Source: Hymenobacter daecheongensis DSM 21074
Lineage (GTDB): Bacteria; Bacteroidota; Bacteroidia; Cytophagales; Hymenobacteraceae
DNA: 64,000 bases
NCBI RefSeq assembly: GCF_900141805.1
Contig: NZ_FQYN01000001.1
Span: 124,001 to 188,000 of the forward strand
Direction of reading: 5' to 3'
The notes below the pieces were generated by a model, which was given only the letters and a program-made list of their open reading frames with translations, had not been told where the DNA came from and did not search any database. Made by a program: the position numbers and the translations under genes. Shown piece by piece: positions 16,983 through 24,210 of this stretch; the stretch's first letter is position 1; each line of letters begins with the position of its first letter.

Positions 16983-17885
16983 ATGCTCAAACGCGTACTT
17001 GCTCTGCTCACCTTAGTGACGTTGTTCCCGATTCTGGGCTTCGCTCAGGAAAACAATAAGCTCTCCGGGCGTATTGTCGATTCTAAAACCAAGGAACCGA
17101 TTCCCTTTGCCTCCATTCAGCTAAAAGAGGAGTCGACTGGAGCCTTGACCAACGAGTACGGCTTCTTCCAGATGGCTATGCCCGAGAAGAACGCCCAGGA
17201 CTCCCTGTTGGTGCTGGCGCTCGGCTATTTCCGCAAAGCGGTGGTTATCAAGAAGGGCGGCAACATGACCGACCTCATTATTGAAGTGCCGAAGCGCGTG
17301 GTAGAGCTGGGCAACGTGACCGTGAAAGGCGGCAAGGTGAAAGACCTGTCGCTGGGTTCCAAAACGAGCACGCCGGGCGAAGGCATGATTCAGGGGATGC
17401 CGGGCCAGCAGTACGCTTTCTACGTGAAAAATGAGAAGGGCAAGAAGCTGGGCAACATCCGCTCCGCGTCGTTCTACATCGGCGAGCACGGCTTCCCCCG
17501 CGAGCCATTTCGCGTGCGCATCTACAAAGCCGACGGCAACTATAACTCGCCCAACACCGACCTGCTCACCGAAAACGTAGTTGTTTCGGCGCCCGGCGGC
17601 GGCCAATGGTACACCGTCGACCTGACTCCCTACAACATTGAAGCGCCCTCCGAAGGCTTCTACGTGGCCATGGAGTGGATTGTGAGCGGCGACAAGTTCT
17701 ACACCACCAACTTCATGGACACTTACACTCCTTACGGCCAGATCATGCGCCCCACGTTCGAGTTCAAGGAGAGCCGCACCTGGTCGTATTCGCTGGGCAA
17801 AGGCTGGAGCCTGATTACGCTGGCCAACAACGGCATGCGCTACAACGCCATGATTAAGGCGGAAGTAGACATGATTAAAGACTAA
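16983..17885 (+). CDS. Exported protein with carboxypeptidase-regulatory-like domain
   Basis: A 300-residue secreted or outer-membrane-associated protein. A signal peptide (1-21, ending GFAQ) precedes a CarboxypepD_reg-like beta sandwich (about 25-110: LSGRIVDSKTKEPIPFASIQL, here noted in two parts LSGRIVDSKT and EPIPFASIQL). The second half (about 135-300) is a beta-rich domain with no motif I can name, including aromatic strands such as GGGQWYTVDLTPY. No TonB-dependent plug or barrel follows, so it is not a SusC-like receptor. Its own promoter and a strong bidirectional terminator make it monocistronic. Confidence 0.85.
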   Translation: MLKRVLALLTLVTLFPILGFAQENNKLSGRIVDSKTKEPIPFASIQLKEESTGALTNEYGFFQMAMPEKNAQDSLLVLALGYFRKAVVIKKGGNMTDLIIEVPKRVVELGNVTVKGGKVKDLSLGSKTSTPGEGMIQGMPGQQYAFYVKNEKGKKLGNIRSASFYIGEHGFPREPFRVRIYKADGNYNSPNTDLLTENVVVSAPGGGQWYTVDLTPYNIEAPSEGFYVAMEWIVSGDKFYTTNFMDTYTPYGQIMRPTFEFKESRTWSYSLGKGWSLITLANNGMRYNAMIKAEVDMIKD

Positions 17886-17887
17886 TT

Positions 17888-18075
17888 TTTAATGTGCTAA
17901 ATGTGGAAAATATGCTGATGTGCTAATCGGCAGCCGACTTCCTCATTAGCTAATCATACTAACAAAAGAGGCTGCTTCCTTCCGGAAGCAGCCTCTTTTG
18001 CTTTATGTGTGCTGGATGTTAAAGCATTGCTGAATACACTAATCAGCACATTTTCCACATTCAGCACATTAGAAC
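17888..18075. repeat. Inverted simple-word repeat (9-bp word AATGTGCTG)
   Basis: After the stop of the upstream gene the plus strand runs as 9-bp words (AATGTGCTA, AATGTGGAA, AATATGCTG). After the stop of the converging OmpA gene the minus strand runs AATGTTCT, AATGTGCTG, AATGTGGAA, AATGTGCTG. The intrinsic terminator lies between the two arms. Confidence 0.8.
17963..18000. terminator. Strong bidirectional terminator
   Basis: A 17-bp perfect stem (17963-17979 with 17984-18000) with loop TTCC; the stem begins CAAAAGAGG and ends CCTCTTTTG, so it works in both directions between converging genes. Confidence 0.9.
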
Positions 18076-18076
18076 A

Positions 18077-18709
18077 TTATTTGGTGCGGACGGCAATTTC
18101 TACGCGGCGGTTCTGCTTACGGCCTTCGGCGGTGGCGTTGGAAGCTACGGGGCTGCTTTCGCCCATCGGCTCCAGGCTCACGCGGCCAGCGTCGATTTTA
18201 CCGTTCTGAGCCAGCCAGTTTTTCACGGCTTCGGCGCGCTGGGCGCTCAGTTCCTTGTTGAAGTCCTTGTCGCCGCGTGAGTCGGCGAAGCCCATGATGC
18301 GCACGGGACCGGTGGCATAGCGCTGCCCGATGGAAGCGGAAATCTGGTCCAGGGCTTTGCGGGCGCTGGCTTTAATTTCGGCTTTGCCGGTATCAAACAG
18401 CACCGTTTCTTCCAGGCCATACACGCTGTACTCGTCGTTGCCGCGCACAGTCACCTCGGAGGTATTCACTTCCGGGTATTTCACGTCGGCCAGTTGGGCC
18501 TTGGTCATGTCCCAGGTGTTGTCGACGGCATTGCCAGCCGCGTTGGCGGCATCGGCTACGGCCCCGGCGGCGGTTTCGCCGTCGCGGTATACTACGGCCG
18601 TATCCTGGGTGGCCTCCTGGGGCTGGTCCTTGGTTTCGGGGTTCTTCAGATTGTCGCAGGCCGACAACAAAGCCACGAGGGCGACGATGGAAAGCAGTTG
18701 TTTTTTCAT
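18077..18709 (-). CDS. OmpA-family lipoprotein
   Basis: A 210-residue lipoprotein: signal peptide with lipobox LLSAC (Cys18), a low-complexity linker, then an OmpA_C peptidoglycan-binding domain (about 95-210) with VLFDTGKAEIK, MGFADSRGD, NKELSAQRAEAVKNWL and NRRVEIAV. The segment GFADSRGD and the closing NRRVEI are the usual peptidoglycan contact region. It probably tethers the outer membrane to the wall. Ends close to a word repeat. Confidence 0.92.
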   Translation of the reverse strand: MKKQLLSIVALVALLSACDNLKNPETKDQPQEATQDTAVVYRDGETAAGAVADAANAAGNAVDNTWDMTKAQLADVKYPEVNTSEVTVRGNDEYSVYGLEETVLFDTGKAEIKASARKALDQISASIGQRYATGPVRIMGFADSRGDKDFNKELSAQRAEAVKNWLAQNGKIDAGRVSLEPMGESSPVASNATAEGRKQNRRVEIAVRTK

Positions 18710-18779
18710 GGTTGTGGAAAGGAGGTTGGGAACAGGTAGGCCCCCTTACGCACAACATGGCCGGAAGTTCTGGCCCGGC

Positions 18780-20174
18780 TTATTTTAGCGAGCGGGCCAT
18801 AATCCAGGCGCGCACCGTTTCCAGCGCGGCGGGCGAGAAGTTGGGGTGCGGCTCGCCGCCTACCAGCGGCCATTCGGTAGCGGCAGGCTGAAACAGGTGA
18901 TTTACACCCGGCAGTGCTTTGTTGGTCAGATTGGGGGCATTGCGCAGCGCCTTAGTCAGCGCCGCCAAATTAGGCTCGGCGGCCACTTCCAGATCGGCGG
19001 TGCCGTTGAGCAGCAGCACCGGGCACTTCACCTCACCCAGGTGCTGAGTGGGGTTGTATTTCAGGAAGTAGCGGTAGCGGGTCGAGGTCAGCTCCGTGGC
19101 CTTCACCTGGGCGGCAGCAGCCTCCAGGGTCGGGTCGTTCTGGCGCAGCATGGTGGCTACCAGCGTCTGAGCATTGGCCGCGTCGGGCGTCTGATTGATA
19201 ACATCGAGCACGAGCTTCTGCTGGCGGGCGGCCTCCTCAATCTGGGCGGGCGTGCTGCCCGTGGAGCGCAGCAGGGCGGCCTGCTGCTGGGTAGCCAGCA
19301 CCGTACCCGACTGCCCATAGGCGGCCAGCGCCACCACAAAAGCCGGTGGCAGCGGCTTGGTGGCCGTCAGCAGGGCCACGTTGCCGCCCTCGCCATGCCC
19401 GATGACCCCGACGTGGGAGAAATCCACTTCGGGCCGGGTCCGCAGCAGCTTCAGGCCGGCCTGCACGTCCGTCACCAGCTCTTCGGTAGTGGCTAGGCCG
19501 TAGTTGCCGGCCGAGCCGGCCACGCCCCGGTCGTCGAAGCGCAGCACCACTATGCCGCGGCGGGTCAGGTAATCGGCCAGCGCGCCCAGCAGGCGGTAGT
19601 CGCCGGTGGTGGCGTCCCGGTCGTGCGCCCCGGCATCCGACACAAGCACTACGGCCGGGAAAGGGCCTACGCCGGCCGGAACCGTAACCAGACCGCTAAT
19701 TTTGAGATTGTTACTGGCATTGATGTACGCCACTTCGTCCTCGCGGTAAGGAGGGGTAAGGCGTACTTTGGCCGTGGCCGGATTAGCAGGCGTGGGGGTG
19801 AAGGTGAGCGTGAGAGGCGCATCGAAGCCGGGCTGGTGCCAAGTGCCCACAATCTGCTGACCATTGGCCGCCACCTGCCCCGTGAAGCGGCTACCGGCCT
19901 CGGGTGCCGCCAGCGTAAGCGTATCGCCGCGCAACTCCGCCTTCACCGACATGCGGCTGACTTTCTGCAGCGGCACATCCAGGGTGGCGAAATATGTACC
20001 ATCGGAGAGACCGACTAGCCGGAAAACGACCTCCAGCTCGCCGCCGGGCATTTTCAGCGGGCCTTTCCACAGGCCGTCTAGCTTAGGAGCCGCGCTGGCC
20101 CCAAATGATGCGGCCCCGAAGAGCAGCACAGGCAGGAAGCAGCGAATCAGGAAGTGATAAACGCTTGTTTTCAT
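18780..20174 (-). CDS. Exported alpha/beta hydrolase with Ser-to-Gly change at the nucleophile
   Basis: A 464-residue protein: signal peptide (1-28), a beta-rich N-terminal domain (about 30-130: DGLWKGPLKMPGGELEVVF), then an alpha/beta hydrolase domain (about 150-460) with FPAVVLVSDAGAHDRD, VLRFDDRGVAGS, the nucleophile elbow, VLLLNGTADLEV and NHLFQP. The elbow reads GHGEGG with Gly261 (19392-19394) where relatives have Ser (GHSEGG). The acid and His elements appear intact. So it is either non-hydrolytic or a changed enzyme. Its own TACATTTG element lies 81 bp upstream. Confidence 0.85.
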   Translation of the reverse strand: MKTSVYHFLIRCFLPVLLFGAASFGASAAPKLDGLWKGPLKMPGGELEVVFRLVGLSDGTYFATLDVPLQKVSRMSVKAELRGDTLTLAAPEAGSRFTGQVAANGQQIVGTWHQPGFDAPLTLTFTPTPANPATAKVRLTPPYREDEVAYINASNNLKISGLVTVPAGVGPFPAVVLVSDAGAHDRDATTGDYRLLGALADYLTRRGIVVLRFDDRGVAGSAGNYGLATTEELVTDVQAGLKLLRTRPEVDFSHVGVIGHGEGGNVALLTATKPLPPAFVVALAAYGQSGTVLATQQQAALLRSTGSTPAQIEEAARQQKLVLDVINQTPDAANAQTLVATMLRQNDPTLEAAAAQVKATELTSTRYRYFLKYNPTQHLGEVKCPVLLLNGTADLEVAAEPNLAALTKALRNAPNLTNKALPGVNHLFQPAATEWPLVGGEPHPNFSPAALETVRAWIMARSLK

Positions 20175-20254
20175 GTTGTGATAAAGGGGGGTAATCAGAG
20201 CGGAAAGCAGCCAATCAGCCGACCTTGAAGCTGACGAAACCGGCTACTTTTTCT

Positions 20255-20262
20255 CAAATGTA
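20255..20262 (-). promoter_or_regulatory. Candidate -7 element TACATTTG
   Basis: CAAATGTA on the plus strand is TACATTTG for the minus-strand hydrolase gene at 20174. No clear -33 element. Confidence 0.4.
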
Positions 20263-20414
20263 GGGGTATTAAAGTACTCGGCATGCATACATTAGAACTG
20301 TATAACTCGCTATTCCAATAATACCGCAGCAGGCTGCTTTTCGACTCAATTTTTCACAATTACCCCTAACTATCAACTGCTTACCAGGCTAAGCTCAGGC
20401 GTGGGCAGAAGGCA

Positions 20415-22910
20415 TTACTCGGCGAAGAATACCCGCTTCACCCGCTCGCTCACGTTGGTGAGCAGCTCGTAGGGAATGGTGCCGATACCAGTGGCCAAAG
20501 TCACCAACGGCATTTCCTCCCCGAACACCGTCACGGGGTCGCCGGCGCGGGCGGCGGGAATACTGGTTACGTCGGCCATGCACATATCCATGCACACATT
20601 GCCGATGATGGGGGCGCGGTGGCCGCGAATAACGACCTGGCCGCCGCCGTTGCCGAAGCGGCGGTCGTAGCCATCGGCGTAGCCGATGGCGATGGTGGCA
20701 ATGCGGCGCTCGTAGTCGGTGGCCTGGCCGCGGCGGCCGTAGCCCACGGTTTCGCCGGGTGCCAGGGTTTTGATCTGGGAAATGGTGGTGCGCAGGCTGC
20801 TCACGGGCCGCAGGGCCTCGGGGTGCTGGCCGCTGGCCTCCACGCCGTAGAGCCCGATGCCGAGGCGCACCATATCGAAGTGAGCCTCGGGGAAGCGGAT
20901 GATGCCGGCGGAATTGAGAGCGTGCTTCAGGATGGGGTAGCCGAGGGCGGCTTCCAGCAGGGGCGTCATGCGCTGAAAGGCGGCCAGCTGGCGGCGCGAG
21001 AAGTCGTTATGCTGCTCCTCATCGGCACCAGCCAGGTGGGTGAGGGCGCTGGCCACGCGCAGGTGGGCGGCGTTTTTGCGCAGCAGTTGGCATAGCTCAG
21101 GCAGATCTTCCTCGGCGAAGCCCAGGCGGCGCATGCCGGTATCGAGCTTGAGGTGAATGGCGGGCAGGGGCTGCTCGCCGGCGGCCCGCAGGTAGTCGCG
21201 CAGGCGCTCGAAGGAGTAGATTTCGGGCTCCAGGTGGTACTGGCGCAGCTTCTGGAATGAGTCCGGCGACGGATTCATGACCATGATGGGCAGGCTGATG
21301 CCATGCTGGCGTAGGTCCACACCCTCGTCGGCGTAGGCCACGGCGAGGTAGTCGGCGCGGTGAAACTGGAGCAGGTTGGCCACTTCGTAGGAGCCGCTGC
21401 CGTAGGCAAACGCCTTCACCATCACCATCAGCCGGGTGCCGGGCTGCAGGCGGGCGCGGTAGTAGTTCAGGTTGTGTACCAGCGCGTCGAGGTTCACTTC
21501 CAGCACCGTACCGTGAATCTTTTGCTGAAAAGCCGTCACAATCCGCTCGAATCCGTAGCGGCGGGCCCCTTTTACCAGGATGGTTTCGTGCTGAAAGTGG
21601 TCGGGGCGGAAGTCGTCCAGGAAGGCTTCGGTATCGGGGAAGAAGGCTTTGGCGGCGAGGGCGAAGGCCGATTGGAACTGGCTGATTTCGGGGCCGATGC
21701 CGATGAGGCGCTCCACGCCGTGGGCGGGCAGCAGGGCCGCCACGCGAGCGTATAGCTCGGCCGCAGGCAGGCCCGATTCGAGCACATCGGACAGGATGAG
21801 GGTGCGGCGGCCGCGGCGGGGCTGGCGGGCCAGGGCATCGAGGGCGAGGGTGAGGCCGGCCAGGTCGTTATTATAGGTGTCGTCGAGGACGTAGCAGTCG
21901 TTGATGGCCTGCTTCATTTCCAGGCGCATGGCCACGGGCTGCAGCCGATCCAGGCGGCGCTGAATTTCGGCGGCCGCCACCTGCCGCCAGAGCAGCACCG
22001 CGAGGCAGTGCAGGGCGTTTTCGACGGAGGGCTCGTCGGCAAACGGGATAGTGAAGGTGTGCTCCTGGGGCAGGGGCTTGTCGAGCACAACGCGCACCAG
22101 CGTACGGTCGGCCAGGGTTTCGAGCACCGTCACGGCCACGTTGGCCTCGTGCGGGTGATGGCGGCTCCAGGTGAAGCGGCGGTGCGGCAGCAGCAGGGCC
22201 TGCGCGGCTTGGTGCACGAGCGGCTGATCCAGGCAGTAAAAGAGCGTATCGACGCTTGCAAAAAGCTGCAGCTTCTCCCCTACTTTCTCCTCGGGCGAGC
22301 TAAAACCGGCGTCGTGGGCGGTGCCTAGGGTGGTGAAAATCCCCAATGTGGGCTGGATGACGCGGGCCAGCCGGGCCATTTCGCCGCGCTCCGAGATACC
22401 GGCTTCGAAAATCCCCAGTGTGTGCGTGGGGTTCAATTCCCACACGCTCAGCGGCACGCCCACCTGCGAGTTGAAGCTGCGCGGACTCTTGCACACCAGC
22501 TCATCGGGGCTTAGCAATTGGGCCAGCCACTCCTTCACAATGGTTTTGCCATTGGAACCCGTGATGCCGAATACCGGCCCGCGAAACTGCTGCCGGTGGT
22601 GGGCCGCCAGCGCCTGCAGCGCCGCCAGGCTATCTTCGACCAACAGAAAACCGGCCTCCGGAAAAGCCGCCACGCCACCCGGAATCTCAGCCTCGGCTTC
22701 GATGATGAACAGGCGCACGCCCTTGGCATACAGTTCGGGCATGTAGCGGTGGCCGTTGTGCTGGGGGCCGCGCAGGGCAAAAAACAGCGAGCCGGCGGGC
22801 TGGCCCACGCGGCGGCTGTCGAGCAGCAGGTGCTGCACGCGGGCCGGGGCGGCGGGCAGCTGGAGCAGGGTGCCGGAGAGGATGGCGGGCAGGTCGGGGA
22901 AGAGCAGCAT
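20415..22910 (-). CDS. murF-alr: MurF-alanine racemase fusion
   Basis: An 831-residue two-enzyme protein. Residues about 1-455 are UDP-MurNAc-tripeptide:D-Ala-D-Ala ligase with the ATP loop GITGSNGKT near residue 125, and residues about 465-831 are a PLP alanine racemase with Lys499 in MVKAFAYGSG, KLDTGMRRLGF, GYADGYDRR and NVCMDMCM. Alr makes D-alanine, which after ligation is added by MurF to the cell-wall precursor. The fusion is a known form in Bacteroidota. The MurF part has the variant DDTYNNDL where separate MurF proteins have DAYNANP-like sequence. Confidence 0.95.
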   Translation of the reverse strand: MLLFPDLPAILSGTLLQLPAAPARVQHLLLDSRRVGQPAGSLFFALRGPQHNGHRYMPELYAKGVRLFIIEAEAEIPGGVAAFPEAGFLLVEDSLAALQALAAHHRQQFRGPVFGITGSNGKTIVKEWLAQLLSPDELVCKSPRSFNSQVGVPLSVWELNPTHTLGIFEAGISERGEMARLARVIQPTLGIFTTLGTAHDAGFSSPEEKVGEKLQLFASVDTLFYCLDQPLVHQAAQALLLPHRRFTWSRHHPHEANVAVTVLETLADRTLVRVVLDKPLPQEHTFTIPFADEPSVENALHCLAVLLWRQVAAAEIQRRLDRLQPVAMRLEMKQAINDCYVLDDTYNNDLAGLTLALDALARQPRRGRRTLILSDVLESGLPAAELYARVAALLPAHGVERLIGIGPEISQFQSAFALAAKAFFPDTEAFLDDFRPDHFQHETILVKGARRYGFERIVTAFQQKIHGTVLEVNLDALVHNLNYYRARLQPGTRLMVMVKAFAYGSGSYEVANLLQFHRADYLAVAYADEGVDLRQHGISLPIMVMNPSPDSFQKLRQYHLEPEIYSFERLRDYLRAAGEQPLPAIHLKLDTGMRRLGFAEEDLPELCQLLRKNAAHLRVASALTHLAGADEEQHNDFSRRQLAAFQRMTPLLEAALGYPILKHALNSAGIIRFPEAHFDMVRLGIGLYGVEASGQHPEALRPVSSLRTTISQIKTLAPGETVGYGRRGQATDYERRIATIAIGYADGYDRRFGNGGGQVVIRGHRAPIIGNVCMDMCMADVTSIPAARAGDPVTVFGEEMPLVTLATGIGTIPYELLTNVSERVKRVFFAE

Positions 22911-22930
22911 AACAGCGGAAATAACCGGGG

Positions 22931-22938
22931 CAAAGGTA
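22931..22938 (-). promoter_or_regulatory. Candidate -7 element TACCTTTG of murF-alr
   Basis: CAAAGGTA on the plus strand gives TACCTTTG on the minus strand, 20 bp before the gene start, implying a very short leader. No clear -33 element. Confidence 0.55.
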
Positions 22939-22970
22939 CTAGGGTTTGGGGCGGGGAGGCAGTAGATCTA

Positions 22971-23162
22971 CTGGCGGGAGTCTGAAATGGAGCGCAGCGC
23001 AATGCGACTTCCAGCCGGATGCATGCGGTCAGTCTCCAGACTGACGATGGTGGAACGAACGGTTCAGCGCCGGTCTCGCGCTGGTTTCGCAAGTCTGGAG
23101 ACTTGCCTCGTGGCGCGGCTGGAAGGCCCATTGCGCTACGCTCCATTTCAGACTTCCGCCAG
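22971..23162. repeat. 47-bp inverted repeat with dispersed CTGGCGG element
   Basis: Arms 22971-23017 and 23116-23162 match over 47 bp with a few changes and contain GTCTGAAATGGAGCG. Between them lie the smaller palindromes GTCAGTCTCCAGACTGAC and CAAGTCTGGAGACTTG. The arm element occurs again as a single copy at 50003-50049. It fills the 314-bp gap 22911-23224 between divergent genes. Confidence 0.85.
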
Positions 23163-23188
23163 CGGTCTACTCGCCCGGCTCCGCGGCG

Positions 23189-23196
23189 TACCTTTG
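23189..23196 (+). promoter_or_regulatory. -7 element TACCTTTG
   Basis: TACCTTTG lies 28 bp before the GTG start at 23225, just outside the inverted repeat. Confidence 0.6.
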
Positions 23197-23224
23197 CGGC
23201 TTCTTTCGCCTGAATTCTCTTTTC

Positions 23225-24136
23225 GTGCCGCTTTCCCGTCATCATCTGGCTGCCCTGGCGGCCTTTCTCATCTGGGGCTTCTTCCCGATTCCGCTGCGGC
23301 TGCTTACGGGCTATGCCAGCGGCCAGATTCTGTTTTTTCGCATTCTGCTTTCGTTGGCTATGCTGCTGGCCATCAACCTGCTGGCGCGGCGCGATGCCCT
23401 GCGGGCCACCTGGCGGCAATGGCAGCAGGCTCCGGTGCGGGAGCGGCAGCGGGTGGCGCTGAGCACGGTGGTGGGCGGGGTGCTGCTCACCGGCAACTGG
23501 CTGCTGTTCATTTATGTAGTGAACCAGGTGAGCGTGCAGGCAGGCTCGTTTGCCTATCTCATCTGCCCCATTCTGACGGCACTGCTGGGCTTTGCGGTGC
23601 TGGGCGAAAAGCTGCGCCCGCGCCAGTGGTTGGCCATCGGGCTGAGCGCGCTGAGCTGTGCGCTGCTGGGCGCGGGGGCCTGGCAGGCGCTATTGATGAG
23701 CCTAGTGGTGGCCGCTACCTACGCTTCCTACCTCATCAGTCAGCGCCAGCTGCAGGGCTACGACCGGCTGCTGCTGCTCACGGTACAGCTGCTGCTGGCA
23801 GCCCTGGTCATTTTGCCCATTGCCCCGCTGCTGGGAGCAAATCCGGCGGCGGGTTTTCAGGATGGGCATCTGCTGCTGATAACGGCCGTTCTGAGCGCCG
23901 GCTTCACGGTGGTGCCGCTGTTTCTGAACCTGTATGCCCTGAATGCGCTGCCCTCGGGTACGGTGGGCATTCTGATGTATCTGAACCCGCTGGTGAGCTT
24001 TGCCGTGGCGTTTCTGTACTTCCAGGAAAAAGCCAGTCTGGAGCAGGCATTGGCCTACGGGCTGATTCTGGCCTCGGTGGTGCTGTATAACTCGGGGCCG
24101 CGCCCGGCGGCGGCTGGTGCGTCCGCCAAAGCCTAA
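23225..24136 (+). CDS. EamA/RarD-like permease
   Basis: A 303-residue drug/metabolite transporter with about ten hydrophobic segments in two EamA halves (first about 5-145, second about 150-290). It opens with HLAALAAFLIWGFFPIP and ends with LYFQEKASLEQALAYGLIL, the pattern of RarD-type members. GTG is the start; no ATG is available before the first helix. Substrate unknown. YfhO follows 74 bp downstream on the same strand. Confidence 0.88.
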   Translation: MPLSRHHLAALAAFLIWGFFPIPLRLLTGYASGQILFFRILLSLAMLLAINLLARRDALRATWRQWQQAPVRERQRVALSTVVGGVLLTGNWLLFIYVVNQVSVQAGSFAYLICPILTALLGFAVLGEKLRPRQWLAIGLSALSCALLGAGAWQALLMSLVVAATYASYLISQRQLQGYDRLLLLTVQLLLAALVILPIAPLLGANPAAGFQDGHLLLITAVLSAGFTVVPLFLNLYALNALPSGTVGILMYLNPLVSFAVAFLYFQEKASLEQALAYGLILASVVLYNSGPRPAAAGASAKA

Positions 24137-24173
24137 AACCGGCCGCCGGCTTCGCGGTGCCGGGGAAAACGGC

Positions 24174-24181
24174 TACCTTCG
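24174..24181 (+). promoter_or_regulatory. Candidate -7 element TACCTTCG
   Basis: One mismatch to TAnnTTTG, 29 bp before ATG 24211; it would give YfhO its own promoter. Confidence 0.35.
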
Positions 24182-24210
24182 AAACTCATTTTCCGACTCT
24201 TTTTCGCCTG

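Noticed and set aside
22987..24090. A 367-codon plus frame overlapping the EamA gene
   Set aside because: Its start is repeat DNA and its body is a frame-shifted reading of the permease gene.
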